64,000 bases of DNA from Odiellus spinosus (taxonomy: Eukaryota; Arthropoda; Arachnida; Opiliones; Phalangiidae). The stretch is from assembly GCA_963920705.1 (NCBI GenBank), contig OY987230.1, positions 8,503,185-8,567,184 of the forward strand. Direction: 5' to 3'. The notes beneath the pieces are model-generated. The model was not told where the DNA came from, did not search any database, and saw only the letters and a list, made by a program, of their open reading frames with translations. Below, in pieces: positions 36,340-47,676 of the stretch. The position numbers and the translations under genes were made by a program. The stretch's first letter is position 1, and each line of letters opens with the position of its first letter.

Positions 36340-36965
36340 CATTTCCTGATCTTTAAATCCTAATTTTCAAATTACTATTACCTCATCTTTAAAACCAAAT
36401 TTTCAAATTCCCTCGCTATATTTCCTCATATTTAAATTCTAATTTTCATATTCCATAACTATTTCCTCATCTATAATTTTCATATTCTCTACTTCTTGAG
36501 CTTAAAATCCTAATTTTCAAATGCATCAACTATTTCCTCTTATTTAAAGTCTAATTTTCACACTCTCTAACTATTTGCTGACCTTTAAATCGTAATTTTC
36601 CCTAACTATTTCTGACCGAAAATACCCAACTATTTACCAGCCTTTAAATCCTAATTTTCAAATTCCCAACTATTACCCGACCTTGGAATCTTAATTTTCA
36701 AATTCCCAACTATTACCCGACCTTGGAATCCTAATTTTCAAATTCCCAACTATTTACCAGCCTTTAAATCCTAATTTTCAAATTCCCAACTATTTACCAG
36801 CCTTTAAATCCTATTTTTCAAATTCCCAACTATTTACCAGCTTTTAAAACCTAATTTTCAAATTCCCAACTATTTACCAGCCTTTAAAACCTAATTTTCA
36901 AATTCCCGACTATTTACCGACCTAAAAATCCTAATTTTCAAATTCCCAACTATTTTCCTGACCAA
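36340..36965. repeat. 40-bp tandem repeat
   Basis: Units of AACTATTTACCAGCCTTTAA plus ATCCTAATTTTCAAATTCCC, best preserved at 36660-36940. Confidence 0.88.
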
Positions 36966-37149
36966 ATTTTCCTTACCTATATAAGTTTTCATCCCTTAAC
37001 TATTCGCAGCCATTCACTTTGCGCAATAATTCCCTTCCCGATTTTATTTATTTTTTCCTGCAACCTAAAATTTGAAGAGTTTTGTTCTTTAATCTATATT
37101 CTGCAACAACCATTAAAGCGACCAACAATTCCCATAAAAAATAGGTTTC

Positions 37150-37730
37150 CCGTGGTATTTTGGATAACTTTCAAGGTTGTTAAGAAAGTACGGAGGACAT
37201 CTTCAATCGCTATTGCACTTTCCATTATAGAAAGTTTACTATCCATCGTACGCGCGTTTGCGCTCGTGGCTTTTCCAACTGAAATTCCAATTTCGTATCT
37301 GCCAGTCCGTTCTCGGCAGTCTAGCTCTCTTTATTATTTCGCTACCCGTGTCAGACTCGAATACGAGAGACAATTCGCGCGATAGCCGGAGATGCTGGAT
37401 ATCCTAAGTATCATCTTTATCTCGGTTCCTATCCGCTAACGTCGCTTCATTGCCTGATTCGATTCGAATAAGTTTAACTGACTGTAGAGTCCAAGAGACT
37501 CGGTCTTTTGAATGGATGCTGCGTGGGAGATATCTTCTATCAAGATCTACGAGTTTGACACGCGTGCCCAACCCGTCTTCTCTGTCTATTTGCGGGCATT
37601 GCTGAGAGTAGAAGGTCAAATAGCTGACCAGGAGATAAGGGAACGAAGAAAAGACTGTCGCGCACCATTTCATTCGTTAATTTTGTTCATATTTTTATTT
37701 TCGGAAAGGTCAATTTATAACAAATAATTT
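37150..37730. other. CpG-richer stretch, not assigned
   Basis: It differs in base composition from the flanking AT-rich repeats. Short frames occur on both strands; the minus one (37404-37673) starts with a hydrophobic run but lacks conserved features. It could be a distal promoter. Confidence 0.25.
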
Positions 37731-37753
37731 TATTTTTTTCTTCAGAGTGTAGA

Positions 37754-38314
37754 AGCCGCGTTCATACTAGACTTTGGATTCGATTTTAAACGTTTCACCT
37801 CAGGCGTGTGAACTGTCTATTCTCGTATCGATTTGAATTGTTTTCTCGAGACTGCTTCGGGAACCAGTTTCAAACTGATTCAATTTCACCAACACTAGCA
37901 TTTCTTAAAGGAATAGGATTTCTTCTGCCTGTCAAGCACCTGTTTCACTGGAAGTGGGCTCACCTTCCGAGCTTCATAATGGGTAGCAAGGCAAGAGAAA
38001 ACCTGGAAGGTGAGTTTATTTCCAGGGTGACAGGCAGAAGTAATCCTAGGCCTTTAATCGATTTGAAACGGTAAAATCAAACAGATATTAAAATCGCCAG
38101 GAATCGTTTCAATCGTCATGAAATCGATTTATCGTAGCTTTATCGATCTATCGATTGTTGAAATCGAATTGGTATGAAACTGGTTCCCGAAGTATTTTCG
38201 AGAAATCGAATCAAATCGATCCGAGAAAAGACGGTTTCTTGTTTACGTACGACTCTTCAGCGAAACGTTTTGAAACGGTTTAAATCGATTCCAAGGCGTA
38301 GTATGAACGCAGCT
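37754..38314. mobile_element. GCGTTCACACT family element, split by a TTAA insertion
   Basis: AAGCCGCGTTCATACTAGAC ... AGTATGAACGCAGCT are inverted ends. The inside has the ATCGATTTGAAACGG and GAACCAGTTTCA words of the family. The element 37909-38053 interrupts it. Confidence 0.75.
37909..38053. mobile_element. Nested TTAA element with CTTCTGCCTGTC ends
   Basis: TTAA (37905-37908), AGGAATAGGATTTCTTC ... GAAGTAATCCTAGGCCT, TTAA (38054-38057); 145 bp. The paralogue at about 27178 reads CTAGCATTTCTTAATCGATT with no insertion, so one TTAA became two. Confidence 0.92.
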
Positions 38315-38769
38315 GAACCTACAGATGAAACTGTAATAAATCGATTTATGAAGACGACGCTTGAACAGATGCTACTTAAAACTATTTCGAATGATTTAAA
38401 AATCGGTTCTATATTACGGTTTAAAAACGATACGCTAGTGTGGACGTCTCTTTAGAAGATTTTAAAACTTCCATTCCCGCCCTTGGTTTATGAATAACTC
38501 AAACGGAAAGGTTGGAACACAAACCTACTGTATCTTACGGAAGAAAATATAATCACATTTGGGTATTTTTAACTTCAATCAGTTTGCGTTCGTCTCAAAT
38601 CTAATATTAAAATCACAACTACAATGCCACAGTTCTTGATTCCAAACATTTTCAAAGTATACCCTGGGATCCACGCTTAATTTAAAGTAATTTTTATTGC
38701 AAAAAGGTAGTAAAAATTGAACCGAAAATGACGTTGTGCGCGACTGGTCTTAGTTTATAGAGAAGAAAG

Positions 38770-39140
38770 CGAGAGAAAGATGAAATTTCTAGAGAAGGGA
38801 AACTCTGGAAGAAGAAAATTGTTCATATCTCCGAGCTCTCTTACTGGTCATACTTGGGATGCCCGGTAAGGCTCTGGGCTGTGGCCTCGAGGCCGTAGCA
38901 TTTAAGAGAATTTCCCTAGAGAGTTTTGATATTGAAGGCTTTCTTAATCTCGAATGTCTGTTTGACACGGGCCACGTCGTTATAAAACGAAAAGCAGCGC
39001 TGCCATCCATTTCTAAGTCGGACTTTTCTCCCTTTGGTATTAACCCCAGGAAAATTCCCCGATTTATCATCATGCTCCTTAATTCCCGGCCCATCTCTTT
39101 GGCTCGAAATTTCGAAGCGCCATTTTATATCACGTAATAC
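38770..39140. other. GC-richer block open on both strands, not assigned
   Basis: A plus frame (92 codons, 38859-39137) and a minus frame (101 codons, 38789-39094) overlap. A palindrome GGCCTCGAGGCC lies at about 38883. Neither frame shows a known motif, signal peptide or splice logic. It may be a decayed element or a regulatory block. Confidence 0.3.
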
Positions 39141-39449
39141 CGCCTATGTTTCGTTCGCGCTACGATGACATTTACTCGAAGAAATAAAATAGAACAAGAT
39201 GGTAAAATCCATAAAGAAGCCCCACATCCCGTGTGGTCATTATCAAACTAAACGTAATCCCGTCATTCACTGTCAGAGGCTAAGCCTAGTCCCGAGGTTC
39301 GTGTATATTTTGTGAGACTAGCTATTTAAGTAGATATTTTAAGGGAGATTTCGTTGTTCCTTTAAATTAGTCAATTTTAAACCTTTACTAAAGCTCCAAA
39401 CTATATTATCTGGCTGCAGTTTTCCTTTAAAGAGAGAATGCTACCGGTT

Positions 39450-40320
39450 GTAAATATGATTTGGATAAGACTAGCCATGTAGAAACCCTTTTCCAATCCC
39501 CAACAATGGAAAAACAATCACTAATTGGAATTATCTAACGTAGGAACAAGAAGGATCCTTCTTGGTAGGAATAAGAACAATTAAAATCCCATTCTAAGAA
39601 TGGATGCGTTGGAATAATTATAGTCAATGTGATTCGATTAAGGCTAGCCATATAGAAACCATTTTGCTAACCCCACAATTGAAAAATCGTCACTAATTAA
39701 TTTTTATTAACCGAAGTATGAATAACGCTAATTAAAATCCCTTTCTATGAATGGGTGCGTTGGAATATTTGTTGTAGCTGTGATTCAGTTAGGACTAGCA
39801 ATGTAGAAACAGGGTTGCCACAATTTTTTCAGATTCAAATTCCCTGACTTTTCCCTGTCTTTTTCCAACAATTTTCCCAGTCCTTTTCCAACAATTTTCC
39901 CTGTCCTTTTCCAACAATTTTCCCTGACCGTTTCAGCTAATACTACCCAATTTTAAACCTATTATTTTATATATAATTGCGTTCGCCAAACTTTTTGTAC
40001 GCGTATCTTTGTTCTAATCTATACAACTGACACGGTCAGCTTAAATCTTTTCTGCAGATAATGTTTGTAATTTCCAGGCTTCTTGAAAGATCTTTAAATC
40101 CACTGAATTTTTAAAATGTCTTAAAATTTCCTGACTTTTCCTTGACCTTTTTGGTTCATTTTCAAATTCCCTGACTTTTCCCTGTTTTCCCTGACCTGTG
40201 GCAACCCTGGTAACACATTTACCAATCCAAAAAAATTTAAAAACAGCCACTAATTAACTGGGAAATAGCACTAATTAAAACCCTTTCTATGAATGTGTTG
40301 TAATAATTGCTGTACAGAGT
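39450..40320. repeat. Degenerate ~170-bp tandem repeat, array 2, interrupted by a hAT element
   Basis: Four units with GGATGCGTTGGAATAATT, GGACTAGCAATGTAGAAAC and TCACTAATTAATT blocks; the element 39810-40209 splits one. Confidence 0.7.
39810..40209. mobile_element. hAT-like element with CAGGGTTGCCACA ends
   Basis: CAGGGTTGCCACA ... TGTGGCAACCCTG, 400 bp. The inside is repetitive TTCCCTGACTTTTCC text, some also found near 8218, 10617, 21560 and 58930. It splits a tandem repeat unit between GTAGAAAC and the partly matching GTAACACATT. Neighbouring units read GTAGAAACCATTTTCC uninterrupted. Confidence 0.8.
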
Positions 40321-41763
40321 TCATAGAGCATTTGAAAACCCAATTTCCCCCATTTTGTCAAATTTTACCAGTGCTTTTTCCTGATATTTAAAAGTGTCAA
40401 AATTGATTTTAAAAAGCATAACAAATATAATATAGTGTCAAACGAGTTTAGATGTTTTTACGCCCATTTTAACAGTCCAGATTGATATAAAATACCATGT
40501 TTATAGAGTTTAGTATCTATTTAGGATCAATACAATATGGTGTTCTATAAAATGAACCTATTTTCGCGCTTTTCTGGTGGCGTCAAAAAAAAAAAAAAAT
40601 AAATAAAACACAAATTTTAACATTCTCTTTTAGTCGTAAAAAACGTTGAGTTTCGAAACTCCCCCATACTGTCAAATCGATTAGCGGCTTAATCCGGAAA
40701 ACAAGAGAAGGGGGGAAAGAGGGAGATCCCTTCCAAGATCACTAATTGGAATTGCTTTCGGGGAAAACTTTCTTTTCTAAAAAAAAAAAAACTAAACTTT
40801 CCCCCGGAAGAGATTTAAAGGGAAGTTGAAAAAGAAACTGAAAGGACGAGTCTACTTCAAACCTACTTTATGTGTAAAGAAGTGGAGCTCTAAATCGATA
40901 AATTACCAGGGAATGGTAATTTAGTTTTACCAAAATGGAAATTTTTTATGTAAAACGGAAAAAATTGCTAAAAGAGGTCAAAGTTTAAAGTTTTAAATCG
41001 TCTAAAAGTTTACTACTTATCAAACGTTATTCCCGCCAAAACCGGAAAATTTTAAAGGCGCGAAAAAATTTGTAAAAGTGGTGTCTCCCCAAAGAATTCC
41101 CACTATTTACTTCTGCTTTTAGTGAAATTTTATTTTAGTGCATTTTATTCGTTGCCCGATTAAAAGGGTCGTACTTTGTAAAGCATCCAACAAATCAATA
41201 AAACTTCAAACGTTTCGACTTCGAAATTAGACTAAGCTTCTTTAAAATTAGGATTTCAAACAATAATCAACATTCATAAATCCAATAAATAATATTTTCG
41301 AATTTTGTTTTGAAGTAATAAATGTAAATATATTTAAGATAGGGTACCATAAATACACCACCATGTAATATAAAAGGCCAATGATTCCACAATCATCCAA
41401 GAGGAAAATTGCGCTTGAAATTAGCGGAAAATAAGATTTCACAAATAATACCGACAGGAGACACTACCTTACGACCATAAAAAAAACTGAGGCCAGAGTT
41501 AGTCATAGATTTCAGAGCGTAGATATCAAAGGACAATAATAACAACTTTACGTAACATATGGCCTCGGTTGGTTGAATATTGAGAGACATTTAGGTTTGA
41601 ACCCTTTGAAAATTAAGACTGAAATTTGACTGTAGCAGAAGTCGGAAGTCTAGGAGAAGAACACGTGTTTATCGCGATATCGGGAATCGCCTAGCCGCTG
41701 AGCTTTAATTCGTTTTTAAGGAAGGTTTTATAATTCAAATGTGATTGTGATTACAATTTAATT

Positions 41764-44700
41764 ATGATGGAGGTATCACCAAGAAGTGATTTCATTGAGG
41801 AACAGAAATTATCAGGAGAAGAAAATAGCGAAGTGAGTTACTATTATAGTCTATAAAAATAGCGCCGAGGCTTAGTGTACAAAATTTGATAACAAAAGTA
41901 TAGTCTATAGTGTTTATTCTAAGATTAATTCATTGTGACCAAATTGTCATATTTACTTTAGAAGGTAAATTGAAGTTTTAATTTAATAGATATTAATGCA
42001 ACGAATTTACTCTCCTATTAGAATGAAGAAATTGACGAAAGGCAACATGGAAAATTGTTGGCATCAGTTATTTCTTTGGATGGAAAAAAGAGGTACCACT
42101 ATTGTAGTTTTAATATATCGTGAAACTAAAATTAATAGCGTAATTTATTATAATCTAGAGTTTCCAAAAATGTACGTTCGGAGGCCAGTTTGACTATCTC
42201 AGAATTCAATACAATTGAAGGTTAGAGTTATAAATCAACGAAAACTGATTTATCATTAAACAAATTTTTTGTCAACAGGAAATGGGGAAAAAATAAAGAT
42301 CCACGAGCTCTTAGGCACATTGAAACAAGCCAGCATCACAGATTTAAAGAAACAAGTTCGCTCTGTAGGACGTAAATCTAAAGTTTTGCCTACACCTCTA
42401 CACAGAGTTGCCGCAGAAAGAGTAAGATGGTGAAAGGGTTGAATTTTGAGGGTCTGAGTATAAATTAAACATAATTTGGTTTGCCTCAGATCAAAAGAAG
42501 CGTCGCTTACGAAGAAGTGGGGCAAAAAGTTTCCAAATGGGATAATATTGTTATATCGAATCGCCTTGTACGTAAAAAAAAATGGGTATATATTATAATC
42601 CCTGATATTCTCGACTAATCGATAACTTTCTAAAGGCAGATCATTTGGAATTTCCTTTGAAACAAGCTGATTTAACAATCCAACCCACTAAGGCCATAGT
42701 TTCCAAGTTTAAACCTAAAACCCCTTTAGAATTGGAAATTGCGAAACTTCTAAATAGTAGTGAGAATACTTTGTCCGAAGATAAACCTCTGACAGAAGCT
42801 GAGGAAAAATGCTTAAAAGCCATGAGTTACGAAGAAGTAAGTTGCGAAAGCTGATTAAATTATAATTTTGTTCCCTGAGACTTCAATTATTTTTTGTGTT
42901 CTTTTAATTACAGGCCAAGGAAAGGCTAGACGAGCTTCGAAAAATGCGAGCTCTCCTATCGTATCAAGAAGCGAAAGCTAGACGCCAAAAAAAAATTAAG
43001 AGTAAGAGATACCATCGAATTTTGAAGAAGGAACGTATGCGCAAAGAGATGAAAGAATTTGAGGAACTGAAGAAAACTGAACCGGAAAAAGCTGCTGAAA
43101 AGTTTCAAGAAATTGATAAACTTAGAATTGAGGTACATTTTTATCGTCAAACTTTAAAATAGTGTTGGACCAAAACCGATACTGGATCGGCATCAGCTTC
43201 TAAAAGACTGATATTTTAAAAATTTATTTTAATATTTGATGGGACTATATTTTTAAGCCAAAACTGTATTCAATGAGAACGCTCGTTGTTGTCAGAACCA
43301 AAATAATAGTATTTATTTCGCAACAATGTTGCAGGCAACCACAGAGCAAAGCTTATAATATAAAACGCTTAAATTAAAAAATTTAATTTGAAACATGATA
43401 GTAATAATATCGTGAATTTCCGTTGAGTTTTAAAAAATAGCTAGCAGCTCACAGTTTAAGATAAGTTAAGAGAACAGTGCCAAGAAATAAGGTTAATAAA
43501 GATAACAATACGAAAGCAATATCTTCATTAGTTCTTTAGAAGTTAAGAGCCCTCTTAAATGTGCAAAATCGGTATCGGTTAAACTTTGGATATTGATATC
43601 AGTTTGGTTAAATTACAATATCTGCCAACACTACTTTAAAATTAAATTTTTGTTAAAACTACATTTGAATTGTTATAGGAACGAATGAGCTTGAAGCATA
43701 AGAGTACTGGAAAATGGGCTAAACAGCACGCTCTTAGAGCTAAATATAATAAAGATGTAACTATTATTTAAATATGTTATCAAAATTTTATTCGGCACAA
43801 ATTCAACATAATTTAATTTAGAGTCGAGACGCTCTCTCGGAACAACTTGAAATCAGCAAAAAGTTAACTGAAAAACGTCTGTTAATCGAAGATTCGGAAG
43901 ATAGCGAAGATGAAGGTTTAGAAACCATAATAGAAGAAGGAGAACGGGAAACTAAATTGGCTGAGGAATCTCATCTCCCCGCCGCTTACAATCCATGGTT
44001 TAAAGATCCTTTCTCGAATGGAATAACCAAAATTCAGAAGAAAACGGAATCACCCAAACCAAAAGAAATTGAAATTATATTGGAAACTGAAAAGAATGAT
44101 ATAATTGAACCAGTTTTGGTTCAAAATGTAAAAGATACGGAAGAAACAGTTGACAAAGTTGATTCAGATATGGAGATTTTATCTGAAGTTGTGGAAAATG
44201 AAAAGGAAAGAAAAACTTCCGATCTAAACACAAAAAACTTGGATATTGATGAAATATTTGAGAGAAGTGAAAAAAAGCTACCAAAGTCTAGAAAACGGGT
44301 TAGAAAAGGGAAGAGAACCCTTATCAAAAAGTCATTGGTACCAATACCGATTGAAAATGTTGCGAATGAAGTTGAACCACAAGATGACGAACTGATTACA
44401 GAAACGCTAGAAAAGAAGGATAAAATGGAAGACTTCGAAGAATACAAACTGGTAGAAACGGTCTCAAAGCGAACTGATATAAAAGAGCATGTTGAAGATA
44501 CGGATAATAAAATTTCAAAGAAAGTTCAAGTGGATCCTACTAATTTTGTAATGGTTAAAGCCAAAAATTTGAAGTCTCGAATGCCTAAGCAAATTGATGA
44601 CTTAAATGCGGACGAGGAGTCTGAGAATGACGAGGACCATGATGATGATGACGAAGAAGAAGAGAAAAGAAGAATGACTATCTCTGAAGCATTTGCTGAT

Positions 44701-45512
44701 GATGATGTCCTCGAAGAATTCAAGTAAATTTAAATGAAATTCAAAGTTGAAACTTAACGTAGACATTGAACCTGACTCGATTCAGACCTTGTCAAATTGA
44801 TCTTAGGCCAAACTCACGAATTTAATCCTAAGAAAGTGAAAAAATTCCTGAGGCTGTTTTTACATACATATTTAACCCTTGATTCTCTACTTTTCAGGGC
44901 TGAAAAGCTAAAAGCTATTAATGATGGAAAACCCAAAGCCTCGAGTTCTTTTCTACCTGGCTGGGGTGCCTGGGGTGGCATTGGAATCAAAGTATCGAGG
45001 AAGAAACAAAGAAGGTACTATTGAAAAATCAGCAATTCATTATTTGAATAAAAAATCAAAATCGTGTTGCAGGTTCAGAATAGCGCCAGCGCAGTCTTTG
45101 CCAAGGAAGGATCGTACTTTAGGCAATGTAATTATCAAAGAAGGTGCAGATTCCCAAAAAGCTGCTATTCATAGGGTAAAGCCTAACGTGTGAATAACTT
45201 TATAGATAAATACTAAATGTTTTACACCATATCTAGATATCTGATCTTCCTTATCCATTCACAAACGTTGAACAATTTGAGAGAAGTTTGTCGCAACCAA
45301 TTGGGAAAACATGGAACCCAGAAACTTCGTACACTAATTTCATTCAACCTAAAGTTGAAATCAAAAAGGGCAAGATAATCGATCCAATTGATAGTGACGC
45401 ACTCATTGTCAAGAAACCACCAAAACTTGATGAGGTTGACAATGAAAACAAAATTGCGTTTGTGAAACGAAAATCTGTTTTCAAATCGCGAAATGCAAAG
45501 CGAAAGAAGTGA
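41764..45512 (+). CDS. UTP14: U3 snoRNA-associated protein UTP14 (12 exons, 772 aa)
   Basis: Component of the nucleolar small-subunit processome; UTP14 proteins act in 18S rRNA maturation and activate the helicase DHR1/DHX37 (family knowledge). Exons read by hand: 41764-41832, 42022-42092, 42159-42220, 42279-42421, 42490-42567, 42636-42836, 42914-43132, 43679-43756, 43822-44723, 44898-45014, 45073-45175, 45237-45512. All have GT/AG borders and matching phases, giving 2319 nt with a TGA stop. Family motifs in order: LLASVISLDGKKR (about 35-46), KVSKWDNIV (about 126-134), EAKARRQKKIKSKRYH in exon 7, MSLKH..TGKWAKQHALRAKY (about 284-304), the acidic, lysine-rich middle in exon 9, FLPGWGAWGG in exon 10, PRKDRTLGNVIIKE in exon 11 and LPYPFTNVEQFERS in exon 12. 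The length matches human UTP14A (about 771 aa). Two ATGs are tandem at 41764; the first is used here. Exon 3 is only 62 nt and is easily missed. Intron 7 carries a hAT element and intron 9 a MITE fragment. Confidence 0.97.
43160..43633. mobile_element. hAT-type non-autonomous element in UTP14 intron 7
   Basis: The ends are TAGTGTTGG at 43160 and its complement CCAACACTA ending at 43633, fitting the hAT terminal rule. A perfect 8-bp duplication CTTTAAAA flanks it (43152-43159 and 43634-43641). Related CCGATAC words lie inside both ends. It is 474 bp and has no transposase. It fills most of the intron, between the donor at 43133 and the acceptor before 43679. Confidence 0.88.
44766..44876. mobile_element. 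Fragment of the palindromic GCAACCTGACTCGATTCGG MITE in UTP14 intron 9
   Basis: It matches the left arm of the element at 2306-2859 (CCTGACTCGATTC, CCTTGTCAAATTGATCT, GGCTGTTTTTACATAC). It ends about 20 nt before the intron 9 acceptor, so its 3' edge lies next to the branch/polypyrimidine region. Confidence 0.75.
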
Positions 45513-45520
45513 TGTAGTGA

Positions 45521-45526
45521 AATAAA
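45521..45526 (+). terminator. Polyadenylation signal AATAAA of UTP14
   Basis: AATAAA begins 8 nt after the UTP14 stop codon, with a T-rich stretch following at 45531-45550. A very short 3' UTR is implied. Confidence 0.6.
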
Positions 45527-45529
45527 TTA

Positions 45530-47480
45530 ATTTTCCTAATAAGTTTATTTTTGTGTTTATAAACTCTCCTTGAAATCAGCTCCTAGGCCAACTCAGGGCA
45601 AACCCTGATATAGCCTATATTATTATTATTATTATTATTATTATAATAAATATTTTTCAGATTTATATATAGTAAAAATCCCTATGTTTTTATGCAATTC
45701 ACAGATTGTGACCACTGAAAATTTGAAAATCCTATATAGGATATTTTGTCATGAAATAGGAACCATATATAGGAAGAAATTCATGTAAAATATGCATACT
45801 ATCAAATAGGGAAAAGTTCTCTTAAAATATTATATAACATTGTTCATTGCCTACATTGAGATGTGTACCGGCAAGAATAGATCAACATGTAGAATCTATC
45901 AACTTTTAATGCATCTATAGAAATAAAGCAGTAGCCTAAAGGAAGGCAAATGCTTCAGTATATGTCGTTGCTGAATGTGGCTAGTATCTGCAAGCATGTG
46001 TGGTATGTTTTGTTTAACTTTGACGTTCATTTTTCAATTTAACCTTCACTAAAGCTAAAATTTTATACAGCTTAAAATAATGATTGACAACATTACCCTT
46101 AGCTTTAGATTTTGAGTAAAACTATTGGAAAATACAGTCACAATGAATTCATTCTCCATAAAGTTGGCTATTGTAATTTTTTTCTCTAGGCTTAATTCTT
46201 GAAAAAGCCACTGCCTTCTCTAATTAGAAAAGGCAGTGAACAAGCTTAGTGCATTGCCTGGCTTGTATCATTTGAATGGGTTGGGCTGGTTTACTATTAG
46301 AACTGAAGTGAGTTAGAGAATGCTGTATTAAGCAGATATCTTACACTAAAAGCGTAGTGATATGATTCCTGGTGTTAATTATCATGGCTAGTATACCATG
46401 ACATATCTTGGTTTAATCATTCCAAGGACACAAATTGTTCAGTTGGTATAGCCAAGGCTTAGCATTTTTCAGAATATCTTTGTGACAATTGACAAAGAGA
46501 ACAAGATTAAAAAAAATAAACTTACCCATTCCAAACTATAATGACAACTTTAGAACACATCAATCCAATAAGCACATTTCGCGTTAAATCATTTTGAATT
46601 AACTTCTTAATACACATATTTCTAGTTTTAATAAACACTCAAGAAAAAGACACCGGTAATCCGCACTTCACGACAAGTCGACAATGGCTTTTTGCCGCCG
46701 CTTTCAACTGCCAAAAATTGAAAAATAGGCTTAGTAGTAAAATGGGCTCAGTTCAGTTCTTTAAGCTAGGAGGATTAACAAGGGAGTGGAAATTGCGTAA
46801 TTATTAACAATGCTGTCACGCTCCAAAATTAAACATTATTTTTATGGATGGAATGTAGACAGGGAAAGAGCGTATGATGTAACATGTTGAATAAAATGAC
46901 ATTCTACGTCACTACCATATGATAAGGTTAATAAAATTTCTCTAGTGAAATAAACCTCCTTTGGTTGAAGCCTCAAACTATACACGCAACATTTATTTTA
47001 TCATAATTTATACCCATACCATCAAAATTTTAATTTTTAGGTTTATTTTAATTAGAAGATTCAGTTAAAAATGAATTTGGCATTAATTTCTAAACAAATT
47101 TTTTTATTAACTTAGTTACAAAAGGTCAAGCCTATCCTTCTAGGCCTATTTTTCATTGTTTTCATAATTTTTAAGATTCACCCGGTATAGTTTCTGGCCA
47201 GTTTTTTTAAATAATAGATCACGCACAAAATATGAAATATGTAGAAATCTTATATATCAATATATATACAACCAAACCAATATTGGATAACTAATTAGCG
47301 CTCTAAATGGAATTTTCGTAAAATTTTGTTAAGTCCCCCCTTATTAAGTGGCCTGCAAAGGATTGAAATTACCCGTCACCTTATCAATATTTGTTCAAAT
47401 TTTACGCTGTCGATTCATATATTTTTTTGGAATTAGAGTTTTTTATTATAGCGTAGAGATCAGTGCGCTAATAAAGGATG
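45530..47480. other. Intergenic region between UTP14 and calreticulin
   Basis: A (TTA)n tract, a short hairpin CACTGCCTT...AAGGCAGTG at about 46209-46238, and AT-rich text. No coding signal. Confidence 0.5.
45619..45645. repeat. (TTA)n microsatellite downstream of UTP14
   Basis: About eight TTA triplets, 107 bp after the UTP14 stop. Confidence 0.85.
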
Positions 47481-47494
47481 AAAGGTGAACGAGT

Positions 47495-47500
47495 TTTATT
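47495..47500 (-). terminator. Possible polyadenylation signal of calreticulin
   Basis: TTTATT on the plus strand reads AATAAA on the gene strand, 177 nt after the stop. Other AT-rich candidates exist nearby, so the choice is tentative. Confidence 0.35.
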
Positions 47501-47676
47501 CCAAATGATTCGAGAAAAAAAACTACACGTTTTTAAGACGAAAAAACACATTGAATTGGCGCCTTTAGGAGCACCCATACAACCCATTCATACGAAGATG
47601 AAAAAAGTTTTTTTTTTCATAAAATATACAAACTGGTAGCAAATACTTTTCTGCCTATTCTTCCATGATAATGACT

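Noticed and set aside
42093..42158. Joining UTP14 exon 42022-42092 directly to 42279
   Set aside because: The frame breaks and hits a stop. The 62-nt exon 42159-42220 restores phase and the conserved SEASL..SEFN segment.
44075..44723. Serine- and phenylalanine-rich minus-strand frames
   Set aside because: Antisense shadows of the acidic, lysine-rich exon 9 of UTP14.
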